Source of the DNA: Oncomelania hupensis
Taxonomy: Eukaryota > Mollusca > Gastropoda > Littorinimorpha > Pomatiopsidae
NCBI GenBank assembly: GCA_036898135.1
Contig: CM072512.1
Span: 41,747,023-41,811,022, forward strand
Direction of reading: 5' to 3'
DNA length: 64,000 bases
Below are positions 1 to 9,012 of this stretch, piece by piece; positions within the stretch are counted from its first letter, which is position 1, and the number at the start of each line of letters is the position of its first letter. Under the pieces are notes generated by a model. It had not been told where the DNA came from. It saw nothing but the letters and a program-made list of their open reading frames with translations, and ran no database searches. Both the position numbers and the translations under genes were made by a program.

Positions 1-1811
1 AGTTTAATATCAGCGCAACCAAAGTTGTGGCGTTGCTTAGATACATCAATTTCGGACTTCCGTATCGCATCACAAAGTCGATGTCTTGTGAACAGCTGAC
101 GACAGTTGTATGTCCCCGAATTGTATCGCAAAGCCGAGGTTTTTCTTGATATACACAAGCCTGTACATATTCATATAACAAAACTGAGGCATTGTTTGCT
201 TGACATACAACAATGTTATATCTTAGCATTCTATACAAAAATACGATGGTTTCCTCGAGATGCTAACTACCTGCTCTTGGCAAAGCTGAAGCATTATCGT
301 AAAGTACTAAAGTTTCAGTATTTTTGTGTTTAGCTGACGCCAATTTTTTTTGAGTCTGGGTTAAAAAAGAAGACATTTTCTGGCAGTAAAAGGAAGACAA
401 GCGTCCCGTCATTACCGTGGCAGGCTTTCATTCCTAACCAGAACCCAGAAAATTGAGTTTTGGAGTCGCCACGACAGGCCCCTGTCATCTGCCCCCTACC
501 CGCACTCTGGCGCAAGTCGCCGGTAATGCCAAGAAAACGAACAAACACGGCGGTACCAACGACCTCAGAAAGTAAACACTTTAGTTTTTGTTTTCATTTT
601 TAAAGACCCTGGTAACTTAGTTCCGTAATTTAAAAAAAGGAAAAACGTTCACACCAAAGCTTTATTTTTGAACAAAAATTAACAACTCAGTTTCGGAATA
701 AAACATTGTTTACCATGAACTGAAGAGATGAAAACAACGAACAATAATTCGGTAAATATTTAAGAATTTTGAATTTAGCCAAAACAATATTTGCCAAGTA
801 ACCATGGACTGACGCAATTTTAAAAAAATGTGTTTGTTTATTCCATTTTGTTTGCCACTTGGCCAATGCTGTTTAACAAACTGCTGAGTAATTTTGCATG
901 TCTGACGTTTTATTCTAACCGTTATCATAAGTTGGACCTGCCAGAAAGAAAATGAATTGTTAAATAAAACATCCATTTTGTCACATGTTGGACAAAGCCA
1001 TTTAAACAACTCGGTGCTTTATGTTTTGAATTCCATGTCTCAACTATATATCTTATATATCAATTAGTTTCCAAGAGATAAAGTACTTACCAACAAAAAA
1101 AAAATCATTTTGTCTCATTCAAAAGTCTCCTGCTGCCTTTTTAAACATATCTTTTAAACCTTTTACACTTTTAATCTTTACTTATGAAGCACAAATGATG
1201 TGTGAGGACAGGTACACAGGACAAGTTTCTGAAACTCCCACATAAAAATGGTTTAGTTCATGCATTCTAATCAACATTATGTTTAATTAAACTGGACATG
1301 CCTCTCTTTCTTCAGACTCTGTTGATTGTTAATTAGTGTAATTATTAGAAACTGTTTAGACAAGCTCCTCAAAGCAAAATGGTTGCTTCAGTTTTGTTAA
1401 TCAAGCACACATCTTGAACCAAATTGCTGCACTACACAATATAAAAACTTTAAATAACATTATAAGAATAAAAAATTAATGTAATATAAGATAAAATAGA
1501 AATACTTTAAAACAAAAAAGTAAAAAGAAACGAAAAGAAATGTTAGCATTACATAAAAAAAATCAAATACCAATTTTCCATTTTTTTCATAATTAACAGT
1601 TGTGTGAGAAATAGTATTGATTATTTTCTGATAATACTTTCTGATGGGCAAGAGGGCAAACAACAGCTTTGGAAAATGAAAGGATCATTGTTTTAAAAAT
1701 AATTATTCTCTTAAATTACCCAGGCCCAATTTGTTGCATTCAGTGTTTTCTCAAGGAATTTTTTTTCCATACAATATTATTAAAAAGAAGAATTAATCAC
1801 TGATTATGCTT
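1..1811. other. AT-rich sequence, no gene recognised
   Basis: No open frame here resembles a known protein, and the longest (75 to 99 codons) look like chance frames in AT-rich DNA. I see no tRNA-like boxes, terminal repeats or long tandem array. It may be intron or intergenic sequence. Confidence 0.6.
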
Positions 1812-1841
1812 GAAGAAGAAGAAGAAGAAGAAGAAGAAGAA

Positions 1842-1873
<32 letters not shown>

Positions 1874-1884
1874 AGAAGAAGAAA
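1812..1884 (+). repeat. (GAA)n microsatellite
   Basis: A nearly pure GAA array with one GAG interruption. The poly-Glu and poly-Ser frames across it are products of the repeat and are not counted as genes. Long GAA/TTC tracts can form triplex structures; this is known of the sequence class and not tested here. Confidence 0.95.
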
Positions 1885-2581
1885 GTATCCTGTCAGCATT
1901 TAAACTGCTAGTAGGATCTTCGCGTCTGTTGTGTAGAATCACGCTCACAACAGCAGTACTAATATTTTTTAAATCTGCACACACAATTTTAACCTAAGAA
2001 GAAGGACGATGAAGATAACAATACAAAAGAAGTCCTGTATGGCGTTGCACGGTGTTTGCCTCGACGCTTTCATTATTAAGGTAGTCAGAATTGTGCATGA
2101 ATGGGTGATGAAAAATATCCCAAATAAAAACAACAACAAACTTCACTTTTGTTTAAAGAAGCCTCATTCTGACAAACAATACTGAAAATAACATCGTTTG
2201 CTTAAATGTTAGCTTAATTTTCTTCCATTTAATTAAAATTTGTTAAAAAAAACACCTAACTTTGGGTAAAGGTTTTGATTATTAATGTTTTTAATTAATC
2301 ACACGAAAGGGCAATAGTTCGAAGTGAAAGCCACATTGAAATTGCTCATGAGTTATACCTGTCCTCAAAGAAAATCAATCCCCTACGCCAACCCAAATGA
2401 AGAAACAGTTTCCTTGTTACATGTCAAGGGAGATTTTATCACAATAGTTTGTGCCCAAATCATTTTCAAATAGTGTGATGCATACTCATGCATTACGATA
2501 CTTGTGCCCCCAGGAGTTTGACTAGGTCTTTTCAGTTGTAAAATTTACTAGTTTAACTATTTGCATGCGGTTTGTTTGTTT
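1885..2581. other. Unannotated AT-rich spacer
   Basis: No recognisable coding or RNA feature. It lies between the GAA array and the GT array. Confidence 0.5.
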
Positions 2582-2640
2582 TGTGGTGTGTGTGTGTGTG
2601 TGTGGTGTGTGTGTGTGTGTGTGTGGGTGTGTGTGTGTGG
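2582..2640 (+). repeat. (GT)n microsatellite
   Basis: An interrupted GT array that directly precedes an interspersed repeat (2647-2868). The second copy of that repeat is likewise bordered by CA/GT arrays. Confidence 0.95.
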
Positions 2641-2646
2641 ATGGGC

Positions 2647-2868
2647 ATGTTTACACGGTGTTATCTGGACAAACCAGTGAACATCTACATCACTTGTTTT
2701 GACAGACCTACTTGTTTTGACGTCAGAACAATGATCCGTTAGGATTAGGGCTCGGTTAGGGTAAGTGTTCGAACACTTAAAAGTACTTTAAAAGGGGGAC
2801 GAAATTTGACCCATTGTCAGCACAACGTATGTGGCGTTTCAGGAAAGTCATGATACTACTGTGTACTG
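2647..2868 (+). repeat. Interspersed repeat with telomere-like units, copy 1
   Basis: This segment matches the reverse complement of 24133-24366 along nearly its whole length. Shared blocks include GTTTTGACGTCAGAACAA, a TTAGG-rich stretch and AACGCCACRTACGTTGTGCTGA in opposite orientations. It contains GTTAGGATTAGGG and GGTTAGGGTAAG near 2750-2764, which are degenerate TTAGGG units. I see no coding capacity. Class unknown; it could be a non-autonomous DNA element or a retroelement tail associated with (CA)n. Confidence 0.7.
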
Positions 2869-3057
2869 TGTGTGAGTTGTTTTTGTTGTTGTCGTTGTCG
2901 TTGTTGATGTTGCCAAATTCAAAATGTAATTTTTTAAAATAAAAATGTGACATTTGGCTTTCGAGAAATTTAGAACAGAGTGTGGTGCCTCTTTTCTACA
3001 AGTTATATAGATCTATATAGATTTGGAACTGAACTTGCCAAACATGATTCTGAAGAA

Positions 3058-4470
3058 TCCTATCATATACCATCCTATACCGTAACTCGAAAGGCGTTGG
3101 GGCACCACGGATGATCGTGTAATCAGCGCACTCCATCTTTTTCTGTCCTCAGCAAACCTCATGGCTTCGCTCATTGTTAAAACTGTCCATTCTTGAATGT
3201 TGTCCTTTCAAATCTTTTTCTGTCTCCCTCTGCTTCTGCTTCCTTCTACCATGCCAAATGCTCTGGTGACGTGGCCATACCATCGAAGTTTCCGTTTCTT
3301 CCCCACTGTGAGCATGTCATCGCGTTATCCAATGGCTTGTGTGATGATCTGTCGGACTTCGTCATTGGGGTGATGTGCTGGGTATAGCAACTCATCTCCA
3401 TGCTTTGTATTCTTCGTTGTAGATCTGCTGTGAGGGTCCATGTTTCGCAAGCATATAGAAAGATGAAGATGACAAGGGAGCGCAAATGGGCTTCAACCCT
3501 TTCAGGCCAGCAGTTGTTTGTGCGATCCAGGAGAGGACTTCCTGTCTGGACCCATTGTCTGATACTAAATATTTGAAGCTAGTTCTGTGTTGAGGGATTG
3601 TCCTTGGACTTTGACGTCCGTGTTTGATGCCATTGGTGTTGGTCATCAATTTGGCCTTCCCTACAATTATTTCCATTCGAAATGCTCTGGAGTTGGTGTC
3701 AAGCCTCTGTACCAGCTGTTCAAGTTCGTGTTCCTCTCCAGCCAATCCATCAATGTCATCCGCAAGACGGAGATTGGAGATTGCTATACCCCTTATGCTG
3801 ACTGTGCCTTCGTGATCTGCAAGGGCATCTGACATGATGCGCTCTAGGAAGATGCTGAAGAGTGTTGGAGAGAGTAGGCATCCTTGACGCACACCGATTG
3901 TTGTTCTGAACCAGTTCCCGATGGCGCTGTTGTGGAGGATTGCACTGGTAGACTTGTCATACAGGCTTTTGATGACTTCAATAATGTTAGGGCTGATGTT
4001 GTACTCTCTCATGGTTGCCCACAGAGCTGCATGCCAGACACAGTCAAACGCTTTATTGAAGTCTATAAACATATGATATAGATGTTGTTGGTGCTGTAGT
4101 TATATCTGACAGATTATTCTGAGGTTGAAAATCTGTTCAGTAGTGCTTTGCCTTGCCCTGAATCCTGCTTGTTCTTCAGTATGATTTGTTCAGCTTGGGG
4201 TTTCAACCTGTTGAGGATTATTTTCAAGAAGACCTTCCTGGAATGGTTGATGAGGCTGGTAGTGCGGTAATTTTCACACTCCTGATGGTTATCCTTTTTA
4301 AGAAGAGAGATGGCAAGCGACTGGGTCCATGGAGTAGGCCACTCCCCACTCTGCCAGATCTTGTTACAAATAATGGTGAGGGCGTCAATCATCGCTTCTC
4401 CTCCTTCTTGAAGCAATTCTGCGGGTATATTGTCCACTCCCGGTGACTTCCCTTCAGTGATTGCATTGCC
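3058..4470 (-). pseudogene. RTE-type LINE fragment, RT domain and 3' end
   Basis: A decayed, 5'-truncated copy of the LINE that is intact at 45297-48560. It starts (minus sense) in the RT N-terminal region at the [11 protein letters not shown] block near 4440 and reaches the CCTAT-type tail near 3058. The longest surviving frame, 3392-4072, carries motif A FIDFNKAFD and motif B GVRQGC. Motif C reads LADD where the intact copy has FADD. Several frameshifts separate the frames and the 3' part has small indels. The 5' edge abuts an AT-rich (TTTA)n tract that I assign to the tail of the neighbouring Penelope-like element. The copy is not functional. Confidence 0.85.
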
Positions 4471-4499
4471 CCAAAAAATAAAATTAAAAAAAACACAAT

Positions 4500-4512
4500 T
4501 TAAATAAAATAA

Positions 4513-4549
<37 letters not shown>

Positions 4550-5880
4550 AATGAAATAAAAATATCCACCCTCAAGAAGCAAAATACCTCAAGTATAAGT
4601 CCTAAATTGTTCCGCCGCAGTGTCTCTGGACCCCTCTGATCCAAACCCCGCCCCTTAGCTCCAAGAAGCTCCGGACGTCAATCAATCCCAAACATGTAAT
4701 CCGTCCGGTTAGTTGGTCTTGATTTTGTGTCTCCAGAACATCTCCCTTTGTCTCTTCTTGGCTACATCTGCAGACCTCAGCTGCTCGATCACCGTCACTC
4801 TCATGTCCAAGGTGCTATGACTCTGTGTCTGGAAGTGACGGGTCACAAGTGTGTCTTATCTGTGCTTGTCTGCTGGTTCTAGATTAGTTTTCTTGTTGCG
4901 TTCTGGATCGATTGATTGATTGATTTATTATTGCTTTAGGTCCAGCGGACTCTTCCGAGCCAAATCAGGACCGGGCGTTCTGGATCAACGCCGATGGTAG
5001 ATCTGTGGTCGTGTAACCGTCTCTGTAGTGTCTGACCCGTCTCTCCTGTATATTGGACATCCTGGCATTTGGCACAGTCTATCAGGTATATCAGGTTTTT
5101 GGCTCTTGCAGCTTAACCTGTTTCTGATGGTGAAGATTCGGGCGGTTCGGACGCTCTTGAACGTAGTAGTCCGTTGAAGACGCACCTAACAAATAATGCA
5201 TTTTTTGCTAGTGCACTTGTAGCACCCTGGGTGCTGGTCACCAATGTGTGCAGGTGGGCATCAGAATGTGATTTCGACTTCATCAGCATTCTGCGTAGAT
5301 TGTGACAGTTACGTTCGCCGACCATTGGATTGCGAGGTAAGGCTTTCCTCATTCTTCGACTATTGTGCAATGTTGGCATCAGTTCTTTCGGCCATATTCC
5401 CAGGGGAGGTTGGTGGGGTTATGTGTTCTTGGGCTCCTTGGAACTGTAGGTTAGTGTGCTGCTCCTGGGCATCTTTGCCACACGGGTGATAGCTTTGTGT
5501 AGGAGAGCTTCCGGGTAACCTCGTCTCAAAAGTCTCTCCTTCAACTCGTCACATCTTTGATGGAACGTCTCTTCGCTAGAGCAAAGGCGGCGAAGTCTGA
5601 TGCACTGGCCGAAGGGAATTCCACGGAGACAGTGTCGAGGGTGGCATGAGTGGAAAGGTAGTAGCACATTTGCCTCTGCTGGTTTCACGTGTAGGTCTGT
5701 CTCCAGTTTTCCGTCAACAATGCTGATGTTCACGTCCAAATAAGGGATCTCTTAGTTTTTCCGTAGTTCCACGTGAATTTGAAAATTTGATGTTGATCGT
5801 TGAGCCAGTGCAAGAACTGGAGTAGACGTTCCTCCACCTGAGTCCACAGCAGCAGTATGTTGTCTATGAAACGGCGCCAG
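4500..5880 (-). mobile_element. Penelope-like element fragment (RT plus GIY-YIG nuclease)
   Basis: Read on the minus strand, the segment opens near 5880 with a WRRFIDN block, the position of the RT catalytic motif that is normally IDD in Penelope-like elements. It continues with QFLHWLN and a frame (5419-5739) that begins MDVNISIVDGKLETDLHVKP and contains SCHPRHCLRGIPF and RLRRLCSSEETF, which is typical of the Penelope RT C-terminus. Further on there are CMPGC-like cysteines and a YTGETG block near 5035, matching a GIY-YIG endonuclease domain. Near 4735-4830 come an HF...HS block and an REMFWRHKI block at the usual C-terminus. Frameshifts separate these pieces and the catalytic D is replaced by N, so it is a dead 5'-truncated copy. 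The 3' end runs into (TTTA)n at about 4510-4550. An adjacent 65 bp insertion interrupts it at 4910-4974. Confidence 0.8.
4910..4974 (-). mobile_element. 65 bp retro-insertion inside the Penelope-like element
   Basis: The insert is bounded by a perfect 12 bp direct repeat, GCGTTCTGGATC, at 4898-4909 and 4975-4986. In the minus sense it ends in an AATAATAAATCAATCAATC-type tail, so it looks like a strongly 5'-truncated LINE or SINE end inserted by target-primed reverse transcription. The parent family is not identified in this window. Confidence 0.75.
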
Positions 5881-6161
5881 AGTTCAAAATAAGCAGTGGT
5901 ACAAATTTCCCTCCAATTGCGGCTTGGGATATTTCTGCCACCTCCATGTCTTGCAGTTTATCCAGTTCGAACTTCAGTCTGGTGCACTTTGCTGTGTGTA
6001 CTATCTTGAAGTGGGGCCGGGAAGACATCATGACGAGATCGTGGTAACTTCTCATCTCTGCTCGTGAAAAAGTGCGTGTCCTTCCAATGTTGACGCTTGA
6101 TCTGAAGCATTTCTTGACCATGATGTAGTCAATCTGGTTGTGATGCTCCACGCTGGGACTG
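5881..6161 (-). pseudogene. RTE-type LINE fragment, endonuclease domain (3' side of LTR insertion)
   Basis: This piece aligns with the endonuclease C-terminal part of the intact LINE. It retains [16 protein letters not shown] and the HDLVMMS block next to the expected SDH motif, here SYHD (S and D/H spacing altered). The frame 5864-6151 is open. It continues on the far side of the LTR element at 14176. The last five bases, GACTG (6157-6161), are the target duplication of that insertion. Confidence 0.85.
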
Positions 6162-7673
6162 TGTCACGTGGGGTTTATGGGCTCTGCACAATGGAATTAT
6201 GGACCCTCACGTTTATTCGGTGGGAACTGCTAGTAAGTCACCCTATGAATTACTTTAATAAATTTATTTGTTTAGCTCGTTCTGTGTTAAGGTTGGGGTA
6301 CAGAAATAGATAGAAAAAATGGTAAAAGATTACTGTCACACTAGCTTTCACACGGCTATGAATCATATGTAGTCCAGCCACTTGATAACAGTTAAAATCA
6401 CACATTTATTTCTTCTACTCTATACAAGATTCTCTAAATACTAATCTAACTTAAAAAGTCTCAGTTACTGCTAATAGTTCGATCGCTGATAGTCTAGGCA
6501 GCTGTTATATCTTCCTCGGGCACTTGCTATTTGATTTCATGTAGATTTGGACTACTGTGGTCCGTTTTACAGTTTCTGAAGAGTTGGACTACTGTGGTCC
6601 TGTTTCGATCAGTTTAAGTGCACCTTCGGTGATTACACTTAACTTTCTGATGGTGCGGTCGAAGTCCTTCTGTGAGGTAGCTTCTGGTACACCTTTGTCG
6701 TTGTGTAGTTGGGTTCCCTTGCCACGCTGTGGGGTCTGACAGGGTGTTTTTCCGGGTAGCTCTGTCCGACTTGTGCGGTAGAGGCTCCTCAACCAACTCG
6801 TCGTTTCTGTGGAGTGGGGCGCTCAGGATAGCTCGCCTGCTCGTCTGTAATATAAGAGACGAAATTCTGCACAACCCTGAATAATCGGTTTGTGCAGAGC
6901 GTCTCACTGAAAGCCAAAGTAGCCCTCAGTGATAGCTCCACATCTCTATACATAAGCGACGAACATTCTGCTACTTCCGGGGTCCACTGGAATCTCACTC
7001 TAAATTCCTATACATACATAAATATCAATCGTGTCTAACTATACACATACAGAATTAATAATAATATAAACATTCAGTGGTACAGCCACTGGTCTGCAAA
7101 CATACATATAAGTTAAACAACAGTGGTTCCGTATGGTATGCAACATGGCGGCGCAACCGGTCGTGTTTCGCCACGTGTTCGGCTTTTCCACATGGTCACG
7201 CAAATTCGGATTAACAATTCACATTTATGCATAGCAAATTCCACAAACATAATTTCAACAATAATATAAATATATCACGATGAAACAGAAGGGTGTTCAT
7301 TTACCTGTTTGACAAGTTCAGGCCCGTGGCGACTAAATAGAATTCTGAGATTCCTAAGTCCTGCTTCCTGGTCTAGGTGTGGAGAGATTTCTCTGCCAGC
7401 TATTTAGATGTTGACTCTTCCTCGTCTCACACACGACTGATCAAGCTGTGCTAGGTTTTGACACAGTCAAAACTGCTCTACCCACTTAGCCTGCTTCTGA
7501 TTGGTTAAAACGGTCAGATTCAAAGCTCAAGTGCTGAGTCACTGCGCAGCGTGGGTTGGGCTCGCGGTGTGTACTTTAATTGCTGCTGTGTAATACCTTA
7601 ACTCTCTAATGTTACAATTACTACACAAGGCTGAATAGTAATAGGCAGAGTTAAAACTAGCCAGTTCATGACA
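6162..7673 (-). repeat. 3' LTR of LTR element copy 1
   Basis: 1512 bp, TGTCACGTGG at its left edge and TTCATGACA at its right edge. It matches 12659-14170 except at about five positions. Examples are the fourth base (C versus A) and single changes near 6512, 6723, 7482 and 7555. It holds a pair of near-palindromic 17-mers at 6547-6600. Its short frames are not supported as genes. Confidence 0.95.
6547..6600. promoter_or_regulatory. Paired near-palindromic LTR motif
   Basis: TTGGACTACTGTGGTCC occurs twice, at 6547-6563 and 6584-6600, 37 bp apart start to start. The pair is present in all four LTRs of the window, including those of the more divergent copy. A protein-binding enhancer role is an inference from conservation and symmetry. 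Confidence 0.5.
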
Positions 7674-7695
7674 GGCTCCCTCAACTGAAAAAAGG
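7674..7695 (-). other. Polypurine tract of LTR element copy 1
   Basis: Immediately inside the 3' LTR, the minus strand reads CAGTTGAGGGAGCC after a T run. The purine block GAGGGAG is a plausible plus-strand primer. The same sequence sits at the same place in copy 2 (35361-35376). Confidence 0.6.
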
Positions 7696-7841
7696 CGATG
7701 ACTACTGGATTCGACCTTTTTCTACTACAGAGCCTAGTTTAACACTGCACTATCCTAGGGTCCTATGTACAAACTAATTAAGTTGCTCTACCTGAGCTGC
7801 AATGCTGTGCCAGGTAGCTATGGACACTAGTGACAGGGTTT

Positions 7842-9012
7842 TTACTGGACGGGGACGAATTCTGGTGCTGTGGCCCTTAGTTGTGTTGGGTGGGCGACAG
7901 CTGCTGTGTCCTCCACGAGATGGCGACTGAGGTAGTCGGCTCCGTGGTTCTCTTTGCCGGGGATGTACTCGATCTGGAATGAGTACGCCTGAAGGGTGAG
8001 TGCCCATCTCATCAGGCGAGAGTTCAAAGACTTGGAGGCTGCCAGGAACGATAGTGGTTGGTGGTCCACCTGAACTGTGAAGTGGGTCCCATACAGGTAG
8101 AGTTGAAATTTCTGTATGGCCCAGACTAGTCCAAGGCATTCTTTCTCCGACGTGGCGTAGGCGGGTCTCAATTTTCTGCTGGCGTAGGCGACAGGGAATA
8201 GCGTCTCTGCATTCTTGGGGTCGCGCTGTAGCAGTACTGCTCCGAGGCCTAAGTCGCTTGCGTCGGTGCGAAGAACGAATGGCTGAGTCAAATCGGGTAG
8301 GTGGAGTACTGGCGCCGATGTCATTCTGTCCTTGAGTGTTTGGAATGCCGTCTCACATTCCGCTGTCCATACGACTTTGTCCGGGGCGATTTTCCGGGTT
8401 CCATTTGTCAGTGGCACGGCGATGCTGTTGTAGTTGGGGATGAATTTCTGGTAGAAGCCGCATAGTCCTAGAAGCGACTGCACTTCCTTCTTGGTCTTGG
8501 GCCTAGGAGCGTCGAGTAGGCGTTTCACTGTCTTTTCTACCGGTCGCAGGCTTCCTTGACTGATGGTGTGTCCCAGAAATTCTAGTTCTGTGAATCCAAT
8601 CTGACATTTGGTGGGTCTTGCCGTCAATCCCGTGTCTCTGAGGCGGGCGAGTAGTTGTTGTAGGAGCGTGACATGTTCCTCCCACGTAGGGGTAGCGATG
8701 AGGATGTCGTCCATAAACGAGTGTAGGTGCTCGCTGCTCAGGGGTGCCAGGAGTTTTCGCATCATGGCGCTGAAGATGCTGGGTGCGTTGTGGAGTCCGA
8801 ATGGAAGTACATTGAACTCGAAGTGTCCTTCCATAGTGCTAAACGCTAGGTACTTTCGGACTTGCGGTTGCACTGGTATCTGGTAGTATCCTTTGCTGAG
8901 GTCGATGCGTGAGAAGAACTTCGCTCGCTGTAGCTTGGCAAATAGGTCGGTCTGGTCCGGGAGTGGCTCTGGCTGGAACTGCGTTACCGCATTCAGGAGT
9001 CTGAAGTCGATG
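7842..9012 (-). pseudogene. RT (C-terminal two thirds) and RNase H of LTR element copy 1
   Basis: The open frame starting at 8873 and ending at 7842 has the RT block LPFGLHNAPSIF and the catalytic FMDD at about 8706-8717, followed by the connection region. RNase H follows, with RTDASDLGLGAVLL (catalytic D), SEKECL (catalytic E), VQVDHQPL (D) and HGADYLSRH (last D). The same frame is open upstream to about 9012, where it carries a CIDFRLLNAVT block. That block is out of frame with the Gag-integrase frame, so a frameshift at about 9011-9015 breaks the polyprotein inside RT. Copy 2 has an extra nine bases (residues ETH) just before the SEKECL block, so copy 1 seems to carry a 9 bp in-frame deletion there. 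The enzyme would copy element RNA and remove the RNA strand within virus-like particles. Confidence 0.9.

Noticed and set aside
1793..1997. Overlapping poly-Ser and poly-Glu frames
   Set aside because: They are the two translations of the GAA/TTC array, with no other protein features.
6614..6907. 97-codon frame in the LTR, conserved in both LTRs of copy 1
   Set aside because: Conservation follows from LTR identity; the frame is not kept in the diverged LTRs of copy 2 and shows no domain.
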